Source: CAZOOM01 sp964460795 (GTDB lineage: Bacteria > Omnitrophota > Omnitrophia > Omnitrophales > Aquincolibacteriaceae). Taken from it: a stretch of DNA of 64,000 nucleotides. Positions 30,858-38,911 of this stretch are shown piece after piece; the stretch's first letter is position 1, and each line of letters starts with the position of its first letter. Under the pieces are notes generated by a model, which was not told the DNA's origin, ran no database searches, and worked only from the letters and a program-made list of their open reading frames with translations. The DNA is taken from assembly GCA_964460795.1 (NCBI GenBank), contig CAYWRU010000004.1, positions 1 through 64,000 on the forward strand, in the 5' to 3' direction. A program made the position numbers and the translations under genes.

Positions 30858-31394
30858 CTAAAAAGGATTATGGGGCCAACCTTCGGTGATGGCTTGTTCA
30901 AAGTCCTGGAGATGGGCTTTGGCGGTTTCGAGTTTGCGGTTTTCTTCTTCCCATCGTTTTTGTGCTTGTTTCAAGGATAGATTTAATTGGGAGAGTTCTT
31001 TTTGAACGTCATCGCGCGCCATCAAGGCCTGATCATAAAATTGTCCGTTTTGTGTCAAAGGTTTTTTTTGTAAATCTAGATAAAAGAGGCTTAGACGGGA
31101 AGGGTCTTCCCCTCCCATTCGCTTTAATAAAACCTCTGCGCTTTCCAATCTTTTCTCAGTCTGCTGGATTTTTTCCTGGATCCCTCGGAGTTCGCGCTCC
31201 GCATCACTTACGGCATTCATTTGTTTTTGGATGGCCGTCTGAAGTTCAGTCCGTTTCATATCCTGATCAAGAGTTCCGAGTGTTTCTTCAGTAGGTTGGG
31301 CTAACGTCTGAGTCTGGGCCTGAACTTCTAAAAATCCGGCCGCTAAAAATAGGAGGATAAATAGCAAGATAGATTGAATAGTCTTAGAAATCAT
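30858..31394 (-). CDS. Exported coiled-coil protein, unknown function
   Basis: A 178-residue protein with a signal peptide (TIQSILLFILLFLAAGFLEV, cleavage near VQAQ). Two long amphipathic helices follow: about 45-92 (MKRTELQTAIQKQMNAV... QTEKRLESAEVLLKRM) and 123-170 (ARDDVQKELSQLNLSLKQAQK...). A short loop joins them, compatible with an antiparallel periplasmic coiled coil. No catalytic residues are evident. It is divergent from leuC, and a TATAAT on the minus strand at 31410-31415 sits next to the leuC -35 box. Confidence 0.65.
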   Translation of the reverse strand: MISKTIQSILLFILLFLAAGFLEVQAQTQTLAQPTEETLGTLDQDMKRTELQTAIQKQMNAVSDAERELRGIQEKIQQTEKRLESAEVLLKRMGGEDPSRLSLFYLDLQKKPLTQNGQFYDQALMARDDVQKELSQLNLSLKQAQKRWEEENRKLETAKAHLQDFEQAITEGWPHNPF

Positions 31395-31419
31395 GGTTCA
31401 CCGGCTTCCATTATATATC

Positions 31420-31447
31420 TTGAACGGGAGGGGGTGCTGATTATAAT
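31420..31447 (+). promoter_or_regulatory. Promoter of leuC-leuD-fecR-like unit
   Basis: TTGAAC (31420-31425), a 16-nt spacer and a perfect TATAAT (31442-31447). Predicted transcription from about 31454 leaves a leader of about 170 nt before the leuC ATG. It is packed against a divergent TATAAT for the coiled-coil gene, suggesting shared control. Confidence 0.65.
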
Positions 31448-31461
31448 ACTGCCCTTATCCG

Positions 31462-31616
31462 CCTACGCAGGCTTTTGGTTGTAAGACTAAGCTTGTGATC
31501 ACCAAAAATCCTGCTTCGGCGAGATTTCGCCGAGAGTGGGTGCGTAGGACGGACCTCGCCGCAGCTCGAAGAGCGGAGGCGGGTACTAACAGAGGACCGC
31601 GGCTATGAAGCCGCGG
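31462..31616 (+). promoter_or_regulatory. Structured 5' leader of leuC: three-way junction and start-proximal hairpin
   Basis: CCTACGCA (31462-31469) pairs with TGCGTAGG (31541-31548). Inside this stem, TTTTGGT (31473-31479) pairs with ACCAAAA (31501-31507) and TCGGCGA (31516-31522) pairs with TCGCCGA (31527-31533), making a three-way junction. Downstream, CCGCGGCT (31597-31604) and AGCCGCGG (31609-31616) form a very stable hairpin ending 6 nt before the ATG, where the ribosome must bind. It could be a regulatory leader or stacked palindromic repeats. No leucine-rich leader peptide is seen. Confidence 0.5.
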
Positions 31617-31622
31617 GGCTAC

Positions 31623-33023
31623 ATGCAAAAAACCTTGTTTGAAAAAATATGGGATTCACACCAGGTCACGGCTCTGCCTGGCGGTCTTTCCCTTCTTTAT
31701 ATTGACCGTCATTTGATCCACGAAGTCACGAGCCCCCAGGCCTTTGAAGGACTAAAATTATCCGGCCGCAAAGTCCGCCGCCCGGATCTGACCTTTGCCA
31801 CCATGGATCACAATGTGCCGACCGATGATCAGATGCACATCAAAGATGCTATTTCCCTTGAACAGATCAATACGCTTCGCCGTAATTGCCAGGAATTTGG
31901 CGTCACCCTTTACGATTTAAATACTGAAAATCAGGGCATTGTCCACATCATCGGCCCGGAACTCGGCATTACCCTTCCCGGACTCACTATGGTTTGCGGA
32001 GATTCTCATACCGCAACTCACGGCGCTTTTGGATCTCTTGCGTTTGGGATTGGAACTTCTGAAGTCGAGCACGTCTTGGCCACGCAATGCTTATCTCAGA
32101 AAAAACCCAAAACTATGAAAGTGGAATTTGTGGGAAAACCGGGCTTTGGCGTGACTGCCAAGGATCTCATTCTAAAAGTTATCGGAATTTTAGGAGCCGC
32201 CGGAGGAACGGGCTATGTTTTGGAATACTGCGGCGAAGCGATTCGAAATCTTTCCATGGAAGGCCGCATGACAATCTGTAATATGAGTATTGAAGCCGGA
32301 GCACGGGCTGGAATGGTCGCGCCAGATGACGTTACTTTCCAATATATCGCGAGTGGAAAGCGTCCTTTTGCTCCCCAGGGCAAGGCCTGGGATAAAGCCT
32401 TGGCGTATTGGAAATCCCTTCCGAGCGATGAAGGCGCTGTCTTTGATAAAACCATTACGGTGAACGCAGCAGAAATTGTTCCACAAATTACTTGGGGAAC
32501 AAGCCCTGGAATGGTGACCGAAGTGACGGCCAAAGTCCCGGAACCGGATCAAGTACCTGGATACACCCGCAAAGACGTAGAGCAGGCGCTTCAGTACATG
32601 GGCCTAAAATCCGGAACGCGCATAACCGATATTCCGGTGGATATTGTTTTTATCGGAAGCTGTACCAATGGACGCATTGAAGATCTCCGGGCCAGTGCCG
32701 CGATTTTTAAAGAACGAAAAGTGGCTCCAAATGTCCGTGTCCTGGTTGTCCCCGGCTCTCAGCATGTCAAAAAACAAGCCGAAGCCGAAGGGCTTGATCA
32801 TATTTTTAAACGGGCAGGATGCGAATGGCGTGAACCAGGATGCAGTATGTGCCTGGGCATGAATCCGGATCAACTCACCCCCGGCCAACGCTCAGCTTCC
32901 ACGTCCAATCGAAATTTTGAAGGCCGCCAAGGAAAAGGCGGACGCACGCACCTCGTCAGCCCTGAAATGGCAGCTGCCACAGCCATTGCCGGACATTTTG
33001 TGGACATTCGCACATGGAAATAA
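31623..33023 (+). CDS. leuC: 3-isopropylmalate dehydratase large subunit
   Basis: A 466-residue aconitase-superfamily protein that, with LeuD, isomerises 2- to 3-isopropylmalate in leucine synthesis. The start is the ATG at 31623 (MQKTLFEKIWDSH), not the upstream ATG at 31605 embedded in the hairpin. The 4Fe-4S cysteines are in IGSCTNGRIEDLRAS and REPGCSMCLGMNPDQ. Substrate motifs MVCGDSHTATHGAFGSLAFG and FEGRQGKGGRTHLVSPEMAAATAI are intact. leuD follows after a 145-bp repeat-filled gap; leuB is 18 kb away on the other strand. Confidence 0.96.
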   Translation: MQKTLFEKIWDSHQVTALPGGLSLLYIDRHLIHEVTSPQAFEGLKLSGRKVRRPDLTFATMDHNVPTDDQMHIKDAISLEQINTLRRNCQEFGVTLYDLNTENQGIVHIIGPELGITLPGLTMVCGDSHTATHGAFGSLAFGIGTSEVEHVLATQCLSQKKPKTMKVEFVGKPGFGVTAKDLILKVIGILGAAGGTGYVLEYCGEAIRNLSMEGRMTICNMSIEAGARAGMVAPDDVTFQYIASGKRPFAPQGKAWDKALAYWKSLPSDEGAVFDKTITVNAAEIVPQITWGTSPGMVTEVTAKVPEPDQVPGYTRKDVEQALQYMGLKSGTRITDIPVDIVFIGSCTNGRIEDLRASAAIFKERKVAPNVRVLVVPGSQHVKKQAEAEGLDHIFKRAGCEWREPGCSMCLGMNPDQLTPGQRSASTSNRNFEGRQGKGGRTHLVSPEMAAATAIAGHFVDIRTWK

Positions 33024-33160
33024 AATTCGAAGCACGAAATCCGAAATTCGAAACAAATTCGAAGGCATTAAATTCCAATGACCCAAACATACTGTTTAGA
33101 TCATTAGATATTAGATATTCGTGCTTGTTTCGGATTTCGAAATTCGGATTTCGAATTTGG
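33024..33160. repeat. AATTCGAAATCC-type inverted repeat, copy 2 (leuC-leuD gap)
   Basis: It begins directly after the leuC stop codon. AATTCGAAGCACGAAATCCG and AAATTCGAAACAAATTC on the left face GTGCTTGTTTCGGATTTCG and AAATTCGGATTTCGAATTTG on the right. Its right end runs straight into the GGAG that serves leuD, so the repeat edge forms part of the ribosome-binding region. Confidence 0.9.
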
Positions 33161-33168
33161 AGACATCT

Positions 33169-33801
33169 ATGAAGCCGTTCAAGATTCATCGCGGAAAAAT
33201 TGCGCCGTTGGATATCTCAAACGTAGATACGGACCAGATCATCCCGAAGCAATTTTTGAAATCCATCAAGCGCACGGGATTCGGGGAAGCGCTCTTTTTT
33301 GATTGGCGCTATCTGGCGAACGGAAAATCGAATCCGGAATTTATTTTGAATCGTCCGGCCTATCAAGGCGCTTCCATTCTTTTAACCCGAAATAACTTTG
33401 GATGCGGTTCCAGCCGTGAACACGCCGTCTGGGCCATTCAACAATATGGATTTCAAGTCGTCATCGCCTCTTCACGCGGATCAGGCGAAACCCGGATCCC
33501 GGCCTTTGCCGATATTTTTCGCGGCAACAGCTTTAAAAATGCGCTTCTGACAATTGAATTATCTGAAAAAGAAGTGGATGAAATTTTCTCGTCTCTTCAA
33601 AGTCAGCCTTCTCTTGAAGCCACGGTGGATCTGATGACTCAGAAAATTACCGTGCACACCTCACCGGAAAAACAGGTTGCCTTTGAGATTGATCCAGGCA
33701 TCAAGGACCGCTTGATGAAAGGCCTTGATGACATTGCGATTACTCTGCAATTCGAAAAGTCCATCACGGAGTTTGAGAAACGCCAAAAGTCGGCTAATTA
33801 A
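33169..33801 (+). CDS. leuD: 3-isopropylmalate dehydratase small subunit
   Basis: A 210-residue swivelling domain partner of LeuC. The ATG at 33169 follows GGAG by six bases and starts MKPFKIHRGKIAPLDISNVDTDQIIPKQFLK, the standard LeuD opening. The NFGCGSSREHAVWAI motif is the substrate-binding loop, and the usual DIFRGNSFKNALL follows. The frame is open upstream into repeat DNA (GTG at 33121), which is rejected as coding. Length is normal. Confidence 0.95.
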   Translation: MKPFKIHRGKIAPLDISNVDTDQIIPKQFLKSIKRTGFGEALFFDWRYLANGKSNPEFILNRPAYQGASILLTRNNFGCGSSREHAVWAIQQYGFQVVIASSRGSGETRIPAFADIFRGNSFKNALLTIELSEKEVDEIFSSLQSQPSLEATVDLMTQKITVHTSPEKQVAFEIDPGIKDRLMKGLDDIAITLQFEKSITEFEKRQKSAN

Positions 33802-33812
33802 AGGGGGCCCTT

Positions 33813-34820
33813 ATGAGGCAGCACGGAATGTTTGTCATTGGATTATTCTTCTTGTTTTTCACTTCTCAAATCTTCCCCGTTCAAGCCGCAGAAACCTCAC
33901 CCGCTGATTTTACCGGAGCGGAGACTTCCCTCTCCGATCATCAGGCTGTGGTTTATTTTATTCAAGGGACCGCGCAAATTCTAAAAAAGAATACCGCTTC
34001 CTGGGAGGCCCTTTCCGTAGGAACTTCTATTAATGAAGGCGATCAAATCCGCACTTCAGAGGCTTCTTTGGCGGAAGTCGAGCTGGATAAATTCCTTAAA
34101 AATACCATCCGCATTGAGCCCAATACCCTGGCAGAGTTCGCATCCATTGAGCCGACCCAAATCCACTTAACGGATGGAACGCTCCTCAATATGCTGGAAG
34201 GCCTTCCCTCAGGTTCAGGATTTGAAGTGGTTTCTCCAACCGCTGTGGCCTCGGTGCGCGGAACGATTTTCGTCACCAGTTATCAGGCCTCGGTTCAAAC
34301 TCAAAAAGCCTCGGTCATCCAAGGACAGGTTGAACTTTTTGTCCCGAAAGAACCCGGATCTCCGGACGCCAAACTTCCGGGCTGGACGGTGAAGCGTTAT
34401 GAATCGCTTCAACTGGATTTCCGTCCCGAGGCGATGGCGAACCTTCCCAAGACACCCACCCACCTCATTACCCCTGAGGATTTGATGGATCTGAAAGCAC
34501 AAATCGAAGAATCCCATTCGCATCTTGAGGATTTTCATGGAGGCGCAGGAGCCGCCGAGCAAGCCGCGGCCGCATGGGATGAAATTCGAACGGACCTTCA
34601 TCGTCTTGAAACTATTGAAACCGGGCTTCAGCAAGGAACCTCAAAACTCCTGGCTCCCAAATTAAAGCAATCTGCTACCCTTCTCGAAGGCACAGGACAA
34701 ACCTCGGATGAAGTTCAGATTGATTCCCGAATCGTGAAAACCGATGAAGAACAAAAAGAGCAGGATCAGCTTTTAGGCGCCAAAGAAGCAGGGCTTGGCT
34801 CCTCAGATGAAAATCAGTAG
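33813..34820 (+). CDS. Exported FecR-domain protein
   Basis: A 335-residue protein with a signal peptide (MFVIGLFFLFFTSQIFPVQA). A FecR-like beta domain follows at about 45-190: QGTAQILKKNTASWEALSVG, the GDQIRTSEASLAEVEL motif, and SPTAVASVRGTIFVTSYQ. The C-terminal 120 residues are helical and acidic (LKAQIEESHSHLEDFHG...). No sigma factor or TonB receptor is adjacent, so it is not the classic FecIR signalling pair. Stand-alone periplasmic FecR proteins are common and of unclear role. AAAGGGGG before the ATG and an 11-nt gap suggest cotranscription with leuD. Confidence 0.8.
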   Translation: MRQHGMFVIGLFFLFFTSQIFPVQAAETSPADFTGAETSLSDHQAVVYFIQGTAQILKKNTASWEALSVGTSINEGDQIRTSEASLAEVELDKFLKNTIRIEPNTLAEFASIEPTQIHLTDGTLLNMLEGLPSGSGFEVVSPTAVASVRGTIFVTSYQASVQTQKASVIQGQVELFVPKEPGSPDAKLPGWTVKRYESLQLDFRPEAMANLPKTPTHLITPEDLMDLKAQIEESHSHLEDFHGGAGAAEQAAAAWDEIRTDLHRLETIETGLQQGTSKLLAPKLKQSATLLEGTGQTSDEVQIDSRIVKTDEEQKEQDQLLGAKEAGLGSSDENQ

Positions 34821-34828
34821 AAGGATTT

Positions 34829-34947
34829 TGTCATGCCGGGCTTGACCCGGCATCCAGTATTTTTGTGGATTTCCTACTTCGCTTCGCGTACCCTCCGAAG
34901 CAGCGAAGGACGGGCCGGATCTCCGCTTCGCTTCATCCGGAATGACA
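34829..34947. repeat. TGTCAT palindromic element, copy D (enlarged)
   Basis: TGTCATGCCGGGCTTGACCCGGC...GGAATGACA, 119 bp, starting 8 nt after the FecR-like stop codon. It is longer than other copies because an extra hairpin of CTTCGCTTCG/GAAGCAGCGAAGG type lies between the two outer stems. It lies between convergent genes and might also serve as a transcript end. Confidence 0.85.
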
Positions 34948-34959
34948 AATGATTGAGGA

Positions 34960-36213
34960 TCAAAACCGAGCGAGGGATTCGCCGCGGATAAGGTCCTGAA
35001 GTGTTTCACGCTTACGGATAATTTGAAAACGGCTTCCCTTTACCATCACTTCACAAACCCTTGGCCGGGAATTGTAGTTGGATGACATCACAAAGCCGTA
35101 CGCACCCGCGGTCATGAGTGCAATCAAGTCCCCGGATTTTAACTTCTGAATTTTCCGCTCTTTGGCCAGCACGTCCCCGCTTTCACAGATCGGCCCCACC
35201 ACATCATACGTGGATTCGGAAAGATGGGATTCAAGCGTAAGCGGCCGAACGCCATGATAAGCGCCGTAAAGGCTCGGACGGATGAGATCATTCATGGCGG
35301 CATCCACAATAGCAAATTTTTTGACCTGAGTCTCTTTAATATAAATCACTTTGGTTGCAAGAATGCCGGCATTAGCCACCACAAAACGTCCCGGCTCAAA
35401 AATCAAACGGTACGAACGGCCGCGAAAGAGCGGCAGGATTTTTTTAGCAAAGGCATCCGCGCTCTGGGGGCTTTCTTCGTTATAAATCACGCCCAGGCCT
35501 CCTCCGAGATTGAGATATTCAATCAAAACCCCCAAGGACTCCAGTTCTTTTACAAATTCAAGGACCTTGCGAAAGGCCTCCACAAAGGGGTCCCCGATCA
35601 CGATCTGAGATCCAATGTGGACATGGATAGCACAAAGGTCTGCGCCTTGAAACTGGGAACGGCTTTGAAAATATTTTTTCGCGGTTTTAAAATCCATACC
35701 GAATTTACTCTCGGCCTTCCCCGTCGCAATATGATGATGCGTGTGCGGATCCACATCCGGATTCACGCGAAGCGAGACTTTGACTCTTTTTTTAAGCCGA
35801 ACCGCAACTTCATCGATGCGTTCCAGCTCCGGACCGGACTCCACATTAAAAAGTAAAATTCCTGCGCGGATGGCCGTCTCAATTTCTTCTTCAGACTTTC
35901 CCACTCCGGCAAAAACAATTTTCTTTGGATCGCATCCGGCCTTACGGGCGCGAAAAAGTTCCCCGAGAGAGACAATATCCAGCCCCGCACCGGTCTTGAT
36001 CACGGTTTCGAGGACCGCCAGATTGGAGTTGGCTTTCATAGAAAAACAGATTAAGGGTTTGACCGTACGAAAGGCTTGCTGGATTTTCCGGATGTGATCC
36101 GTAATCGTTTTATGACTGTAAATATAGACGGGGCTCCCGACTTTTTTTACGATGTCGCGAATAGCCACTTTTTCGCAGTAAAGTTCATTTTTTTTGTAAG
36201 TAAAATCGTGCAT
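34960..36213 (-). CDS. lysA: Diaminopimelate decarboxylase
   Basis: A 417-residue PLP enzyme that decarboxylates meso-diaminopimelate to L-lysine. The PLP lysine is in ICFSMKANSNLAVL. HVHIGSQI, the glycine-rich LNLGGGLGV phosphate loop and the FEPGRFVVANAG motif follow in order. The C-terminal GPICESGDVLA has the active-site cysteine and DLIALMTAGAYGFVMSSNYNSRPR completes the family signature. It starts 21 nt after argH and is the terminal gene of the arginine operon rather than part of dapF-A-B. Confidence 0.97.
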   Translation of the reverse strand: MHDFTYKKNELYCEKVAIRDIVKKVGSPVYIYSHKTITDHIRKIQQAFRTVKPLICFSMKANSNLAVLETVIKTGAGLDIVSLGELFRARKAGCDPKKIVFAGVGKSEEEIETAIRAGILLFNVESGPELERIDEVAVRLKKRVKVSLRVNPDVDPHTHHHIATGKAESKFGMDFKTAKKYFQSRSQFQGADLCAIHVHIGSQIVIGDPFVEAFRKVLEFVKELESLGVLIEYLNLGGGLGVIYNEESPQSADAFAKKILPLFRGRSYRLIFEPGRFVVANAGILATKVIYIKETQVKKFAIVDAAMNDLIRPSLYGAYHGVRPLTLESHLSESTYDVVGPICESGDVLAKERKIQKLKSGDLIALMTAGAYGFVMSSNYNSRPRVCEVMVKGSRFQIIRKRETLQDLIRGESLARF

Positions 36214-36234
36214 GGTCTACTCTTGCTTGGATTG

Positions 36235-37623
36235 TTATCTGAGACGCTGGCTCAATACTTTTGTCCAGGCCCGGAGCTCGGCCTTGACCTGGAGGGGCTG
36301 AGTACTTCCGAGGGTTCTTTTGCTCAAAACGGAGCGGCTCGGATCAAAAACTTGCTTGAGATCCGGGCCAAAGGCCTTGGAAAGCTTTTTCCATACATCA
36401 AGCGGAAGATCGCTTAACTGAACGCCGGTTTCCGAAGCCTCGCGGACCGCCTGCCCCACGGCATCATGGGCTTCTTTAAAAGGCACCTTCTTTCGGATCA
36501 AATACTCCAAAAGATCCGTAGCATAAAGGCCGTCATCCTGGAGAGACCGCCTCATGGCATCAGACGAAAATCGAATCGTGGGAAGCGCAGCGGCAAGCAG
36601 CCGAAGCGCCAAATCTGTTTTATAAAGAGCGTCAAAAAGTCCGGGCTTATCTTCCTGAAGATCCCGATTATAAGCAAGCGGCAGGCCTTTCTGGATGACC
36701 AGAAGTGCCGAGAGTGCTGAAAAAATAATGGCCGACCGTCCCCGGATAAGCTCAAAGATATCCGGATTTTTCTTGTGCGGCATAAGGCTTGAGCCCGTAG
36801 CAAAAGCGTCATCGAGTTCAATATATCCAAAGGCCTCGCTCTGCCAGAGGATCATGTCTTCAGAAAACCGGGAAAGATGCATCCAAAGAATGCTGAGCGC
36901 AGAAAGCACTTCGGTAAGCTGGGCCCGGTCAGAGGTTGCCGCCAGAGAATTTTTAGAAATTTTTGAAAATCCGAGGGCTTTTGCCAGAAATTTCCGGTCC
37001 AAAGGCAGAGAAGATCCGGCAAGAGCCGCGGATCCGAGAGGAAGAACATCGAGCCTCTTCTGTGCATCCAAAAGCCGCTCTCGGTCTCCTTCCAGCATTT
37101 CCACATAAGCCAGAAGATGATGCGCAGCGAGTACTGGCTGGGCTTTTTTGAGGTGTGTCATGCCGGGAATCACGGCGTCCCCGGCTTTTTCCGCCAGCTT
37201 CACCAACGCCTTCTGAACCAAACTCACATCTTGGATCAATGTCTTTGCTTTTTCTCTGACATAAATAAGCGTGGACGTAATCACCAGATCATTCCGGCTT
37301 CGACCGGTATGGATCTTCTTGCCCACGGGACCGGCCAGGCGTTCGATCTCCTGCTGAATATAGGTATGGATGTCTTCATACTCGCCGTTCATCGCGCAGC
37401 CGGCTCCGCTTCGCCAGGATTTTTGAATTTTTCCAAGCGCGCTCACAATCCTCCGGCATTCGGAAGCAGTCAAAATTCCAACCTTGGCCAGCATCCGGCT
37501 CCAGGCCTCGTTCACTTTGAGTTCAGAAAAAAGCAGACGGCAATCCGACCTCAAGGAATAACTAAATTCCTTAAGCAAGGGATCTGTTTCTTTTTTAAAC
37601 CTTCCGCCCCACAACTTTTTCAT
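36235..37623 (-). CDS. argH: Argininosuccinate lyase
   Basis: A 462-residue enzyme of the fumarase superfamily that cleaves argininosuccinate to arginine and fumarate. The superfamily signature GSSLMPHKKNPDIFELIRG is present, with HTGRSRNDLVIT (catalytic His region) and TSDRAQLTEVLSALS. Length is normal. GGAG precedes the ATG by 5 nt. It follows argG after an 86-bp gap containing a palindromic repeat and precedes lysA closely. Confidence 0.97.
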   Translation of the reverse strand: MKKLWGGRFKKETDPLLKEFSYSLRSDCRLLFSELKVNEAWSRMLAKVGILTASECRRIVSALGKIQKSWRSGAGCAMNGEYEDIHTYIQQEIERLAGPVGKKIHTGRSRNDLVITSTLIYVREKAKTLIQDVSLVQKALVKLAEKAGDAVIPGMTHLKKAQPVLAAHHLLAYVEMLEGDRERLLDAQKRLDVLPLGSAALAGSSLPLDRKFLAKALGFSKISKNSLAATSDRAQLTEVLSALSILWMHLSRFSEDMILWQSEAFGYIELDDAFATGSSLMPHKKNPDIFELIRGRSAIIFSALSALLVIQKGLPLAYNRDLQEDKPGLFDALYKTDLALRLLAAALPTIRFSSDAMRRSLQDDGLYATDLLEYLIRKKVPFKEAHDAVGQAVREASETGVQLSDLPLDVWKKLSKAFGPDLKQVFDPSRSVLSKRTLGSTQPLQVKAELRAWTKVLSQRLR

Positions 37624-37635
37624 TTTTACTCCACT

Positions 37636-37709
37636 TTAAAATTCCAAATACCAAAACCCAAATTCCAAGTTTTCTCTATTGGGATTTGGTGCTTGGGTTT
37701 TGGAATTTT
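37636..37709. repeat. AATTCC/AAACCC inverted repeat, copy 3 (argG-argH gap)
   Basis: AAAATTCCAAATACCAAAAC then CCAAATTCC on the left pairs with GGGATTTGGTGCTTGGGTTT then TGGAATTTT on the right. It reaches the argG stop codon. It may act as an intra-operon mRNA hairpin, but no U-tract follows the stem. Confidence 0.85.
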
Positions 37710-38888
37710 TTATTTTAGTCCTTCGTACGGGAGTCCCCAAATTTTTACAAATCCCTTGGCCATGGTGTGGTCAAAGGTGTCGCCCTTGGAATACGTAGCC
37801 AATTTTTCCTGATAAAGCGAGTGTTTGGATTTTCTTCCTACGCACACCGCGTGACCCCGGTGCAATTTGATTCGAACCGATCCCGTGACCCGTTCCTGGT
37901 TCGATGCAAAAAAAGCATCCATGGCATTTTTTAGCGGCGAAAACCAGAGTCCGAAATAGACAAGTTCCGCATAGCGCTCAGAAAGCACTCTCTTATAATG
38001 AAGGAACTCCCGGTCCATGACCATGCCTTCCAGCTCCTCATGAGCGGAAAGGAGGATCTGAGCAGCCGGCGCTTCATAAACCTCACGGCTCTTGATGCCC
38101 ACCAAACGATTTTCAATTAGATCAAAACGTCCGACTCCATATTCGCCGCCAATTTTATTGAGCTGGTCAATCATGGAAAGCATGGAGATTTTTTTACCGT
38201 CCAATTTGACCGGAATCCCGTTTTCAAATTCAATTTCAATATAACGCGCTTTGGCCGGAGTCTCATCCACGGATTTTGTCATCACATAGGCGTCTTCAGG
38301 CGGTTCTGTCCATGCGTCTTCTAAAACCCCGGCCTCAATGGCAATGCCCCAAATATTTTTATCGATGGAGTAGGGACTGGCTTTGGTTGCAGCTACAGGA
38401 ATTTTATATTTTTTCGCATATTCCATTTCCTCTTCACGCGTCTTAAATTCCCATTCCCGAAGCGGAGCAATAATTTTGAGCGACGAATCCAGCGTCCGCA
38501 CCCCGACTTCAATCCGGACCTGATCATTCCCCTTGCCCGTGCATCCATGTGCGACATAATCCGCCTTCTCCTGCTGAGCAACCTTCACTAAATGCTTTGC
38601 AATTAAAGGACGGCCCAACGCTGTCGCAAGCGGGTACTTTCCCTCATACCGTGCATGCGCCCACAACGCCGGCGTCAGGAAGTCTCTGACAAATTCTTCT
38701 TTCAGATCTTCAATATAGATTTTGGAAGCTCCCGATTTCAGAGCCTTTTCCCGCAGCACTTTTTGGTCGCTGACTTCTCCTATAAAAGCAGAGAAACAAA
38801 CCACCTCAACTTTATATTTGTCCCGCAGCCATTTCACTGCGCACGAAGTATCGAGTCCACCGGAATATGCAAGAACGACTTTTTTCAT
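37710..38888 (-). CDS. argG: Argininosuccinate synthase
   Basis: A 392-residue enzyme that joins citrulline and aspartate using ATP. The N-terminal PP-loop reads VVLAYSGGLDTSCAVKWL. HGCTGKGNDQVRIEVG is the second signature and SPYSIDKNIWG the third. Length is normal. It lies 23 nt after argF. No arginine-specific operator is recognisable next to it, so it is probably driven from the argC promoter. Confidence 0.97.
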   Translation of the reverse strand: MKKVVLAYSGGLDTSCAVKWLRDKYKVEVVCFSAFIGEVSDQKVLREKALKSGASKIYIEDLKEEFVRDFLTPALWAHARYEGKYPLATALGRPLIAKHLVKVAQQEKADYVAHGCTGKGNDQVRIEVGVRTLDSSLKIIAPLREWEFKTREEEMEYAKKYKIPVAATKASPYSIDKNIWGIAIEAGVLEDAWTEPPEDAYVMTKSVDETPAKARYIEIEFENGIPVKLDGKKISMLSMIDQLNKIGGEYGVGRFDLIENRLVGIKSREVYEAPAAQILLSAHEELEGMVMDREFLHYKRVLSERYAELVYFGLWFSPLKNAMDAFFASNQERVTGSVRIKLHRGHAVCVGRKSKHSLYQEKLATYSKGDTFDHTMAKGFVKIWGLPYEGLK

Positions 38889-38911
38889 CCCTCAGCCCAA
38901 CCTTCCTTCTC

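Noticed and set aside
31500..31622. leuC leader as a T-box or leucine attenuator
   Set aside because: No T-box core motif and no run of leucine codons in a leader frame; only generic stems are supported.
34829..34947. TGTCAT elements as intrinsic terminators
   Set aside because: The stems are strong, but none is followed by a U-tract, copies occur inside genes and near starts, and orientation is symmetric. A termination role in single cases remains possible.
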